From NCBI GenBank assembly GCA_001822675.1, contig MHRY01000013.1, forward strand, positions 2,024 to 40,692: a stretch of DNA of 38,669 nucleotides, read 5' to 3'. Origin of the DNA: Candidatus Taylorbacteria bacterium RIFCSPLOWO2_01_FULL_45_34b (GTDB lineage Bacteria > Patescibacteriota > Minisyncoccia > Phycocordibacterales > DSPV01). A program made the position numbers and the translations under genes. The notes under the pieces are model-generated. The model was not told the origin of the DNA. It did no database searches and saw only the letters and a program-made list of their open reading frames with translations. Positions within the stretch are counted from its first letter, which is position 1; every line of letters begins with the position of its first letter. Below are positions 1 to 8,474 of the stretch, in pieces.

Positions 1-1253
1 ACTGCCCGGGAGCCCCACGAAATAATACTCTCCGGCGCGCGATACAGCCCTGAAGGCACCGTAACCGAATTTTTATCCAAAGCGTCGCCACTAATTTTAA
101 GTTCAACTTCGGCGTCGATAATGCGCGTCGGCAGATTGTTGGCTATCGTAATCGTGCCACGCACATTGCCGCCGTCCGAAATGGTAACATCTTTATCTAA
201 TTGGCCATTCAAAACGAGATCAAAACTAACAAAGGGTTTTTTAATGGTAATATCCTGTGAAATAGAGAGAAGCGGCACATCAATAGTTTTGGAGAGAGCG
301 GTATTAGTCGTCCCAATAGTGAAACGAATGATTCGGTCTTCATCATCCTGACCTTCAAGTTTACCGTGGACTTTAATAATCCGCTTCTCCCCGGGTCTAA
401 GATCGCCGATTTTCCAAAGCGAATCGTTGGCGGAGGTCTGCGGATTCGCGCTTATAAACGAGAAGCCAAAACCATACTCCGCTTTAACCAACACGTTTGA
501 AAGGGTGATGGTTGAGTTGGAAGAAATAGTGAGAGATAGGTCGAACGGTTGGCCGGAATTAACTTCTTTCAAGGAATCGACGGCAAGCGAAATCGGAGCG
601 GACGAGAGCACGACTTCGTATTTTTTCTCCTTAAAGAAAACGGCGCTCGAACCTTCCACACGATACTCCAAAGAAATCATTATCTCTTTTTTCGCCCCTT
701 CTTCGCCATAGAGCACCGCTCTAATCTGCCGCTTGATATTCTCACCCGAAGCAATGACGCCGAGCAGATCATTTTCCCTAATAAGTTCACGGGTTAGGTC
801 AGTCGAAGAACGCGTGCCTTCCGGATATGTTATTTCAAGCGCGACACTCTGAAGCACCGCGTTGTTGTTGTTACTAACAATGATTTCAAGCGGCAACTCC
901 TCTCCTCCAGCAACGGATACCGGCCCAATAATCGAGATGTCAACATTCTCTGAAGAAACCACATTCGCCCCACGGTAGAAAGTAAAAAAAGCAAAAACGG
1001 CCGCGCCAAAGAAAAAAATAAGCGAAAAAGCAAGAAGCAATGTCGCGATCGGTTTTTCTTTCATACCAAGTAGTTTGTAACGCAGCTTATCGGCAAGCGC
1101 CTTCTCTTTATCATCCTGCCAATCTTCTCGAACATCTACCTTTTGTTCTGGCAGATGGGGGGCACGCTTGATGCCGAGTGCCCCGGGGTCTCTGGCATAG
1201 AGATCCTCCTCACGCTCGAGCAGTTTGCTCTTTTGATCCGCTCCATATTCCAT
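1..1253 (-). CDS. Hypothetical membrane-anchored protein with a cytoplasmic N-terminus, one TM segment and repeated extracellular beta-type domains; C-terminus runs off the window
   Basis: Open minus frame from ATG at 1253 (MEYGADQKSKLLEREEDLYARDPGALGIKRAPHLPEQKVDVRED...) through TM 'LLLASALIFFFGAAVFAFFTFY' to the window edge. Not in the ORF track because no stop lies inside the window. Confidence 0.75.
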   Translation of the reverse strand, partial: MEYGADQKSKLLEREEDLYARDPGALGIKRAPHLPEQKVDVREDWQDDKEKALADKLRYKLLGMKEKPIATLLLAFSLIFFFGAAVFAFFTFYRGANVVSSENVDISIIGPVSVAGGEELPLEIIVSNNNNAVLQSVALEITYPEGTRSSTDLTRELIRENDLLGVIASGENIKRQIRAVLYGEEGAKKEIMISLEYRVEGSSAVFFKEKKYEVVLSSAPISLAVDSLKEVNSGQPFDLSLTISSNSTITLSNVLVKAEYGFGFSFISANPQTSANDSLWKIGDLRPGEKRIIKVHGKLEGQDDEDRIIRFTIGTTNTALSKTIDVPLLSISQDITIKKPFVSFDLVLNGQLDKDVTISDGGNVRGTITIANNLPTRIIDAEVELKISGDALDKNSVTVPSGLYRAPESIISWGSRA

Positions 1254-1274
1254 ACGAAAAAGTATACCATACCA

Positions 1275-1865
1275 TTATAAATGGCTCTCTTTGAGAGATT
1301 TATTAATGGTGAAGAGAGCCTCCCGTCGAAGAGGGCTAAGAGAGCGAAGTAACTCGATATCCCAAAGCGCACTCTCGACAAAAGGCGATAGGGTTTTTGA
1401 ATCCCCAACGTATCCCAAATTGTGCAAAATCCGAAGCACCAACGCCGCTTCAGCGCTTCGAACTTCATCCAAAGTAAACACCTGGCGCTCAAAAAAAGAG
1501 CAACCATTTTCTACCATCAGAAAAAGAGGTTCATTCCGTTCTTCTTCCGGGATAAGACGGCGCAAAAGCGAAAATACTCGCGCCACGACATTTCGAAGAG
1601 AGGTGTCAGCGAGCGCGGCGTAAAAATTTTTTTGAAATACCGCGTTCACGATTTTCCAACCATTCTTACCATGAACAAGCGCCACATCGGCAAGTGAAAA
1701 ATCCTGGAGGCTGTGCCGTAATTTTGACTTGAGATACCGCACGCCTTGCGCGCTTCCACGAATAAGTCCAAGGTCCTTGGTAAACAGCGAAAACACTTTA
1801 TTCGCCTCGCCCCGAGGGGATGAATGAATAACAAATGTCCGCGTGTGGTAAATATGATGAGACAT
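1275..1865 (-). CDS. recO: DNA repair protein RecO
   Basis: N-terminal RecO OB-fold pattern 'HTRTFVIHSSPRGEANKVFSLFTKDLGLIRGSAQGVRYLKSKLRHSLQ'; 196 aa. Confidence 0.8.
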   Translation of the reverse strand: MSHHIYHTRTFVIHSSPRGEANKVFSLFTKDLGLIRGSAQGVRYLKSKLRHSLQDFSLADVALVHGKNGWKIVNAVFQKNFYAALADTSLRNVVARVFSLLRRLIPEEERNEPLFLMVENGCSFFERQVFTLDEVRSAEAALVLRILHNLGYVGDSKTLSPFVESALWDIELLRSLSPLRREALFTINKSLKESHL

Positions 1866-1871
1866 GATAGG

Positions 1872-4800
1872 CTATTTTTTAATATCAAGGATAAAAGACA
1901 TGTCATCAATCTCGACTGTCTCACCGAACGTCTCCGCAAAACGCACACCCTTAAGAAGAGTGTTTTTGATGATTTCGGATTTGTTTTTTTCAAGAAAATC
2001 CCTGCCTGCCGGAGATGTTTGGATCGTGAGCGTGGCAAAATCCGAAATGGTAAGACCACTATTTTTACGAAGTTCTTGAACACCGCGAATAAATTCTCTG
2101 ACTTTCCCCTCTTCTTTTAATTCCGCTGTCAACTCGAAATCGAGCTCTACCTCTTCTTCTTGATCTTCAGCAAAAATAACCTCTTTAACATTGATCTCAT
2201 CGGCAATCAAATCCAAAATCTGCTTGTCTGAAACTTTTAACTTTTTACTTTTCACTTTCAACTTCTTAAGAGGTTGCCTCACTTTAATTCCCGCTTTGGC
2301 TCGAAGTTCCAAAGCAATGGAAACAATCCTTCGCACTTCGGCCATGTTCTCGATGATTCCTGAATCCTGATTCCTGATTCTTGATTCTACTTTTGGCCAC
2401 GACTCAAGATGGACGCTCTCGGGGTCGGAGCCTCCGCGAAGTTTCTGATACATTTCTTCGGCAAAAAACGGAGTGAGCGGCGCCATAATTTTGGAAAGTT
2501 CGAGAAGCACAAAGTGGAGCGTTTGGAGCGCCTGCTCCCTATCCCCAGTTTTTTCTCCATTCTTGAATCCTGCCCGCCCGAACGACTGATATTGTTCAGT
2601 CGGGCGGGAATCCAAATTCCTGAATCCACCCTTAAATCTCTCTCTTGAACGGCGAAGATACCACGTCGAAAGGTCATCAATAAAATCGGCAACCGGTCTT
2701 GCGGCTCGATCAAGTTCGTAAGCTTCCAGATTAACTGTCACCTCTCTACCAAGTTGAGAGAGCCGCGCCAAGATCCAGCGATCTAAAACATTCGCATTTG
2801 GTGATTGTTTATTGGTATTTGATGATTGCTTTTTTTCTGCATAAAGCAGAAAAAAGGCTAAAACATTATCAAGTCGCTGAATAACTTTTTTCAGAATCTC
2901 GCCAACCTCTTTCTCACTAAAACAAAAATCTTGAGCGCGTGAAGCGGGTGATGCCAAAAGATAATAACGCATAGCGTCAGCACCGTATCGTTCTACCACC
3001 TCCATCGGGTCAGGGTAATTTTTAAGATGTTTTGACATCTTCTGGCCATCCTCGGCAAGCACCGTACCATTCACCACCACATGCTCATACGCGGCTCTAT
3101 CGAAAAGTCCGACAGAAAGAACGAGCGTGGAATAAAACCAGCCGCGCGTTTGGTCTAATCCTTCCGCGATAAAATCCGCCGGATAACCTTTTGGTTTTTT
3201 GAAAAATCCGCCTCTCGGATCAAACGTATCCTTATTTTCGAACGGGTAATGAACTCCCGCGTACGGCATCGATCCGGATTCAAACCAGCAATCAAACACC
3301 TCGGGAACCCGCCGCATAATACCGCCACAAGAACAAACAAAAACCACACTATCAATGTACGGACGGTGGAGGTCGAGCGCGTAATGTTCGTTATGGGGAA
3401 GCGGCACAAACGGTATTTCTTTGACTTCAGCGTTTTTGATAAAGAAGTCAGTTGTTCCTCGGGCTGTAACCGCACGGTCGAGATCGTGTCCCCCCGCGAC
3501 AGACTCAAGAAGCCACGCCGGAGAATCATGTGTTACCATTAAAATGTTTTTTCCTTCGTATCGCTTGTCGATATTATATATAAACTCACCGACTCTCTTT
3601 GCGATATCAACATAATGCTCGCCGCCCGGGCACGTTCGCTTGAATTGCTCCTCACCGCTCCGGCAATTCAAATGGTATTCGCCGATGGGGCGACCATTAA
3701 AGAGATCGGCCTTAATTTCTCTAAGACGTTCGTCGTATATAATTTTCTCTTTTGGAAACCCGATATGATCCGCGACAATTTCCGCTGTTTCTTTAGTCCG
3801 AAGAAAAGGCGAAGAAATAATAAGGTCAATCTTTTTCCCGAGAAGCGTCTTCACAGCCGCTTTAACCTGCTCTTTGCCTTTTTCCGTCAAATGATGGGGG
3901 TTGTTGGGGTAAGAACTGACCACGCCGAGCACATTGTTCTCCGCCTCGCCGTGACGCATCAGAAGATAATTGTTTCGAGGCTTCGCACTGTCTTTCAGAT
4001 CTTCAATTGAACCGACAAACTTCATCTTTTCACACTGCTCGCATTTCCAAACCGGAATAGGCGCGCCGAAGTACCGTGAGCGTGAAATCGCCCAATCTCG
4101 AATGCCGGAAAGCCAATCACCGAAACGATTCTCTCCCACTTCCCTCGGCACCCACCTGATTTTATTATTTTCCGCGATGAGCTTTTCTTTGAGAGCCGTT
4201 GTTTTGACAAACCACGACGACGAGGCGAAGTTGAGAAGCGGCGTTTCGCAGCGCCAGCAGTGTGGGTAGGAATGCGTGATTTTTTCCTTGGCAAAAAGCA
4301 AACCGCGATTGGCGATATTTTTGAGAATTTCAATATCCGCCCGAGAAGGATCGTCTTTCGGTTTTACGTCGATACCAGCGAAATCTTTGATCTCCGGAAC
4401 AAATTTGCCGTCAGTCGAGACATGCCGGATAAGCGGCAGACCTTCGAGCTCCGCCAAAGCAAGATCATCTTCACCGAAAGCTGGCGCGATATGAACAACA
4501 CCGGTGCCTTTTTCCAAGGTCACAAACGGCGCGACATACACCTTCCACGCTTTTTCGATGCCCTTGATGCGTGCATCTTTGTAATAATTAAAAACCGGTT
4601 TATAAGAAAGGTCAACAAGCTCGCTTCCTTTATATTCCTCGACAATCGTGTACTCCTCTTTTATAAGAGAAAGTTTTTCCTTGGCCAAAATATAGCGACT
4701 CTGCCCCACTGCCACTTTGACGTAGACAATGTCGGGGTGGACCGCGAGCGCCACGTTCCCCGGCAGCGTCCACGGCGTCGTCGTCCAAACCAAAAAACAA

Positions 4801-5459
4801 GTGCCCGGCTCACGGGTCAGTTCAAATTTCACATACACCGAAATGTCGGTAACGTCTTTGTAACCCTGACTGACTTCAAAATTAGAAAGGGTGGTGCCGC
4901 ATCGAGGACAGAGATGCATTGATTTGAATCCTTCGTAAATCAGACCTTTTTTATGGAGTTCTTTGAAAGCAAACCAGACGCTCTCGGTGTATCTCGCGTC
5001 CATGGTCTTGTAGTCATCATCCATATCAACCCATCGTCCGGTACGCGGAATAATTTCTCTCCACTCTTCGGCGTAGCGAAGCACTGCCTCTCTGGCCACA
5101 CGGTTGAATTTTTCAATACCGAGCGTTTCGATATCGCGCTTGGTTTTAAGCCCCAGTTCTTTTTCAACGAGATTTTCAACTGGCAATCCGTGACAATCCC
5201 AACCCCATCGTCGACGAACATGATACCCTTGCATGGTTTTGAACCGCGGGATGACATCTTTAATCGTGCCTGCCAAAATGTGCCCATAGTGAGGCAGGCC
5301 AGTCGCAAACGGCGGGCCATCATAAAAGACAAACTCGCCTTTTGGCGCTGGCTTTTCAAGCGACTTCTCAAAAATCTGTTTGCGTTTCCAAAAAGCGAGA
5401 ACAGCCTCCTCTCGTTCGGCAACCTTTAACTTTTGTGGGTTTTGTTCCTGCTCTGGCAT
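1872..5459 (-). CDS. ileS: Isoleucyl-tRNA synthetase (eukaryote-like IleS2 type) with inserted histidine-phosphatase domain
   Basis: Class I signatures 'PPFATGLPHYGHILAG' and 'KMSKHLKN', 'EVFDCWFESGSMPYA'; 1195 aa; inserted segment 'YLLMRHGEAENN...GGEHYVDIAKRV...NILMVTHDSPAWLL'. Confidence 0.95.
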   Translation of the reverse strand: MPEQEQNPQKLKVAEREEAVLAFWKRKQIFEKSLEKPAPKGEFVFYDGPPFATGLPHYGHILAGTIKDVIPRFKTMQGYHVRRRWGWDCHGLPVENLVEKELGLKTKRDIETLGIEKFNRVAREAVLRYAEEWREIIPRTGRWVDMDDDYKTMDARYTESVWFAFKELHKKGLIYEGFKSMHLCPRCGTTLSNFEVSQGYKDVTDISVYVKFELTREPGTCFLVWTTTPWTLPGNVALAVHPDIVYVKVAVGQSRYILAKEKLSLIKEEYTIVEEYKGSELVDLSYKPVFNYYKDARIKGIEKAWKVYVAPFVTLEKGTGVVHIAPAFGEDDLALAELEGLPLIRHVSTDGKFVPEIKDFAGIDVKPKDDPSRADIEILKNIANRGLLFAKEKITHSYPHCWRCETPLLNFASSSWFVKTTALKEKLIAENNKIRWVPREVGENRFGDWLSGIRDWAISRSRYFGAPIPVWKCEQCEKMKFVGSIEDLKDSAKPRNNYLLMRHGEAENNVLGVVSSYPNNPHHLTEKGKEQVKAAVKTLLGKKIDLIISSPFLRTKETAEIVADHIGFPKEKIIYDERLREIKADLFNGRPIGEYHLNCRSGEEQFKRTCPGGEHYVDIAKRVGEFIYNIDKRYEGKNILMVTHDSPAWLLESVAGGHDLDRAVTARGTTDFFIKNAEVKEIPFVPLPHNEHYALDLHRPYIDSVVFVCSCGGIMRRVPEVFDCWFESGSMPYAGVHYPFENKDTFDPRGGFFKKPKGYPADFIAEGLDQTRGWFYSTLVLSVGLFDRAAYEHVVVNGTVLAEDGQKMSKHLKNYPDPMEVVERYGADAMRYYLLASPASRAQDFCFSEKEVGEILKKVIQRLDNVLAFFLLYAEKKQSSNTNKQSPNANVLDRWILARLSQLGREVTVNLEAYELDRAARPVADFIDDLSTWYLRRSRERFKGGFRNLDSRPTEQYQSFGRAGFKNGEKTGDREQALQTLHFVLLELSKIMAPLTPFFAEEMYQKLRGGSDPESVHLESWPKVESRIRNQDSGIIENMAEVRRIVSIALELRAKAGIKVRQPLKKLKVKSKKLKVSDKQILDLIADEINVKEVIFAEDQEEEVELDFELTAELKEEGKVREFIRGVQELRKNSGLTISDFATLTIQTSPAGRDFLEKNKSEIIKNTLLKGVRFAETFGETVEIDDMSFILDIKK

Positions 5460-5475
5460 ATACCCGATAAACTTT

Positions 5476-5730
5476 TTAGCTATTAAAAAAGTTGCATAAT
5501 ACTTTCTTTATATAATTTCGACCCCATTGCGTTTTTAAATACTTTTCGCGTTGAAACGCGTCTTTTTGATTTAAAAATGCTTCGTAATAAATCAACCGTA
5601 AAGGCACTCTTCTAGCGGTGGAAGCAACTTTTTTTGCATTATGCAGTTGCAATCTTTTCCGCAAATCGCTCGTACAACCGGTATATAAGTTATGATCAGC
5701 CCTGCTCTGTAAAACATACACATACTGCAT
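5476..5730 (-). CDS. GIY-YIG nuclease family protein
   Basis: 'YVYVLQSRADHNLYTGCTSDLRKRLQLHN...LIYYEAFLNQKDAFQREKYLKT' typical of small GIY-YIG proteins. Confidence 0.9.
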   Translation of the reverse strand: MQYVYVLQSRADHNLYTGCTSDLRKRLQLHNAKKVASTARRVPLRLIYYEAFLNQKDAFQREKYLKTQWGRNYIKKVLCNFFNS

Positions 5731-5756
5731 AATGGTAGCTAAAAAGTTTCGCGGGT

Positions 5757-5789
5757 AAAAAAGCGCTAGAATATGATGATTCTAGCACT
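5757..5789 (-). terminator. Rho-independent terminator at the RT stop; identical copy at 8420-8452
   Basis: Minus strand GCTAGAAT-CATCAT-ATTCTAGC followed by GC then T6; 33 nt identical to 8420-8452. Confidence 0.8.
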
Positions 5790-6774
5790 ATTTCAGGAAT
5801 TTTGAAATTTTATTTTGCAAACCATATGCATTACCATGCTTCAATAATCCAATATATGAAATGATACTTTGAGGTGTTGGATTCTCGTTAATTCGCTTTA
5901 TCATTCTTCTTTTTGTACTTGTCCTCAAAACTCGATGTTTTGGAAAATTCACCCAGCCTAAAAAATCAACTCCAGAAGCAACTGTTTGTATGAAAACTTT
6001 GTCAGGGTGTAATTCTAGTTTTAACTTCTCATGTAGATATCTTACGATATATCGTAAGACAACTTTCAACTCTTTTTTATCTCCAGATAAAATCACAAAA
6101 TCATCAGCATACCGAATGTAGTATTTAATTTTTAAATTATGTTTAACATATTGATCAAATTCGTTCATGTAAATATTGACTAAAAGCTGGGAGGTCAGGT
6201 TACCGAGTGGTAATCCTATTCCCTTATTTGTGGAGCAAAAACTTTCTACTATATTCTGGATAAGCCACAAAATATCTTTGTTTGGTATGTATTTGTCGAG
6301 AATTTGATAAAGCAAAAAATGGTCAATGTTCGCAAAGAATTTTTTTATATCACACTTAAGCACCCACACTGTTTTTGTATTATTTTTACTAACACGAAAA
6401 AAATATCTTCTGAATGTTTCCACTGCTTTATGTGTGCCCTTCTGAAGTCGGCACGAGTACGAATCAGTCGCAAATACTCTGTCAAAAAACGGGTACAACT
6501 TTCTATACAAGGCACGATGAAGCAGTCTGTCCCTCACACTTGCCTTGTGAATATCACGGGGTTTCGGGTCAGAAATTTTGAAATGCTTATACGGTTCATG
6601 CTGATATGTCTTATCTTTAAGCTCTTGATGCAAAGAGAAAATATTGTCCATAAGCCGTAATTGAAATTCCTGTACATCCTTTTTTTTCCGCTTCCCTTTT
6701 ATAAACTCTTGCCATGCACCAAGTAAATTCTCGATAGAAATGATATCGTTATATGTATGAGCGAATTGAATCAT
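5788..6774 (-). CDS. DGR reverse transcriptase
   Basis: 'YADD' catalytic motif; DGR-type 'GLPLGNLTSQ' motif instead of QGxxxSP; N-terminus 'NLLGAWQEFIKGKRKKKDVQEFQLRLMDNIFSLHQELKDKTYQHEPYKHFKISDPKPR...DRLLHRAL...DSYSCRLQKGTH'; adjacent TR/VR pair. Confidence 0.95.
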   Translation of the reverse strand: MIQFAHTYNDIISIENLLGAWQEFIKGKRKKKDVQEFQLRLMDNIFSLHQELKDKTYQHEPYKHFKISDPKPRDIHKASVRDRLLHRALYRKLYPFFDRVFATDSYSCRLQKGTHKAVETFRRYFFRVSKNNTKTVWVLKCDIKKFFANIDHFLLYQILDKYIPNKDILWLIQNIVESFCSTNKGIGLPLGNLTSQLLVNIYMNEFDQYVKHNLKIKYYIRYADDFVILSGDKKELKVVLRYIVRYLHEKLKLELHPDKVFIQTVASGVDFLGWVNFPKHRVLRTSTKRRMIKRINENPTPQSIISYIGLLKHGNAYGLQNKISKFLK

Positions 6775-7189
6775 TCTCCTAACGATACCCCCCCCCCGAG
6801 CACTTTTTCAACAGAAACTCGTTCCCGTTATTCTTAAACTTAAAGACGCCTATGGTTTGTGGCAAAAGTATCTGGCACATTTTCCCAAAGCTAATCGTTT
6901 TACTCTTGGATCAAAAATAGACGAGGTATTTCTTGCGACCATTGAATATTGCTTCCTTGCAAGTTACGCAAACGTACAGGAAAAAATGCCCCTGCTTAAT
7001 CGTTGTATTTCAAGAGTTGACCTTCTTAAGTTATTGCTTCTCCTTGCATGGGAAATCAAAGCGCTTGATACAAAAAAATATATTCATCTCTCCGAACACA
7101 TGGTAGAAGTAGGTAGAATGCTTGGAGGCTGGAGACGTCAACTCGTAAACAAAACTCCCCTACCTAAAAAGGAAGGGGAGAAATCGTGA
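6757..7189 (+). CDS. avd: Avd-like four-helix-bundle accessory protein of the DGR; ORF interrupted at a C10 homopolymer (6788-6797)
   Basis: Track ORF 6857-7189 'WQKYLAHFPKANRFTLGSKIDEVFLATIEYCFLASY...DLLKLLLLLAWEIKALDTKKYIHLSEHMVEVGRMLGGW' is Avd/four-helix bundle. The frame extends upstream (QQKLVPVILKLKDAYGLWQK) without an in-frame ATG; an ATG at 6757 joins it only with an 11th C. Confidence 0.8.
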
Positions 7190-7194
7190 TAGTG

Positions 7195-7320
7195 GCGCAC
7201 CGCGAGGAACCGGTAGTTGCCATTCCAGTCATTGTCAAACCAATTGAGGTTGAGCTTGCGCTTCGAGTCATACTTGTCGAGGTAGAGGACGTTGCGATTA
7301 CCGTTGACCTTCGCGACGGA
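7195..7320 (-). repeat. DGR template repeat (TR), 126 nt
   Basis: Ungapped 126-nt match to 7654-7779. By manual alignment all 21 mismatches are at TR adenines (coding strand). Encodes the N-rich peptide SVAKVNGNRNVLYLDKYDSKRKLNLNWFDNDWNGNYRFLAVR. Confidence 0.95.
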
Positions 7321-7647
7321 GCTTTGTATAAAATACCTTCCAAACCACTGCCTGTCGAAAACTCCGCAGTAGTCTCAAGGCTGTATCGTATTCGTGATGT
7401 ATAGTATCACCTAGTATTTCACACCAACTGTCTCTGATTTTTTACGGAAACCAAGTGGCACTCTTCGGGAAGCCATAACCGCCCGAACTCTCACCTCTTG
7501 GGTTGCGGACAAATTACCCAAAGCCGTAACCTTGGATTTTTCATTTGTCACTTTTATTTTAGCAAAAAAAATGACCCTCCAAAACTTTTTCAAGTTTCAA
7601 AGGGTCAAAGTGCCTAAGGGCAAAACCGAGAGACAAGGTGCAGAGAA

Positions 7648-8283
7648 CTATTTGCGCACCGCGAGGAACCGGCAGTAGCCACCCCAGCCACAGTCAAACC
7701 AATGGAGGTAGAGCCGGCGCCCCGAGCCACACTCGTCGAGGTAGAGGACGTAGCGATCACCGTGGACCCGCGCGACGGAACCAAGTTCTACAATTGGAAA
7801 CTCTCTCTGCACTTGGGGATTGTGTTCCCCGAAAGCCAGAAGTTCTTCAGTCGCCGCCGGTCGGTAGCCTTCTTTATCCATTTCTTTGATGGCGTCTTCT
7901 GACGAAATGTACCGCCCGAAATGAAACAGGGCGGATTCCACCTGACGGCTTCCTATACCTTTTATCGGAAATCGCTCTTCAGTGATCTCGGAATTCGTCC
8001 AGTCGTACTTGCCCGCCCCAATCATCTCCGGAAGAGGGCGACAATTGACAGCGAACGTGTATGGAGTGATTGTAGGTTTCAGAATGGGCGGGGTAATTAG
8101 AGGAAGACCAAGAAGTGCACGAATGCCATCGCGTTTCGTTGTATCAAGACTTCCGGCCTTGGCGGCTTCGAAAACGTCGGTGATAATGCCGGAGCAAATC
8201 GCCGTCTGCAGTTCCTTGTCCGTAAGCTCTTTTTGTTGAGCAAGCTCGAGCAATTTGCCTGCCTGTTTGAGGGTTGCGTTCAT
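7648..8283 (-). CDS. DGR target (variable) protein with C-terminal VR, probable C-type-lectin/FGE-like fold
   Basis: C-terminus 'YVLYLDECGSGRRLYLHWFDCGWGGYCRFLAVRK' contains the VR. The ORF extends to 8367; ATG at 8283 (MNATLKQAG) is the more plausible start. Confidence 0.9.
   Translation of the reverse strand: MNATLKQAGKLLELAQQKELTDKELQTAICSGIITDVFEAAKAGSLDTTKRDGIRALLGLPLITPPILKPTITPYTFAVNCRPLPEMIGAGKYDWTNSEITEERFPIKGIGSRQVESALFHFGRYISSEDAIKEMDKEGYRPAATEELLAFGEHNPQVQREFPIVELGSVARVHGDRYVLYLDECGSGRRLYLHWFDCGWGGYCRFLAVRK
7654..7779 (-). repeat. DGR variable repeat (VR), 126 nt, at the 3' end of the target gene
   Basis: See TR; 21 of 31 TR adenines substituted, 0 of 95 other positions. Confidence 0.95.
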
Positions 8284-8419
8284 CGCAAGCCTTTCTGTGT
8301 TTTGCAGTCCGTGTTTAGCGGGTGCGTTGATTATCAAAACCAGCGTCATGCCGATTTCTACTGACAAAATACTAGCATAAGTAGGCTATATTTGTCAATA
8401 GCCGTTGCAGAAACGTATT

Positions 8420-8452
8420 AAAAAAGCGCTAGAATATGATGATTCTAGCACT
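8420..8452 (-). terminator. Rho-independent terminator of the 129-aa gene; identical to 5757-5789
   Basis: Same 33-nt sequence AAAAAAGCGCTAGAATATGATGATTCTAGCACT. Confidence 0.75.
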
Positions 8453-8474
8453 TTAGCGACAGAGTTTCAAAAGC

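Noticed and set aside
2820-2860. Hairpin GC-TTTTTTCTGC/GCAGAAAAAA-GC in ileS as an internal terminator
   Set aside because: Lies inside the coding frame (LLYAEKKQS) with short imperfect arms; weak compared with the other elements.
4953-5429. + strand ORFs opposite ileS (also 4260-4922, 3615-4010)
   Set aside because: Shadow ORFs antisense to a clear IleRS coding frame with low-complexity, motif-free translations.
7186-7404. + strand ORF (72 aa) over the TR
   Set aside because: It is an antisense reading of the DGR template repeat; the TR/VR pattern explains the sequence.
7411-7593. 60-aa minus ORF between TR and VR
   Set aside because: No recognisable family and no clear start signal; kept as unassigned spacer, though a degraded gene is possible.
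7638-7902. + strand ORFs over the VR
   Set aside because: Antisense to the target gene 3' end; similarity to 7186-7404 is due to TR/VR homology, not protein duplication.
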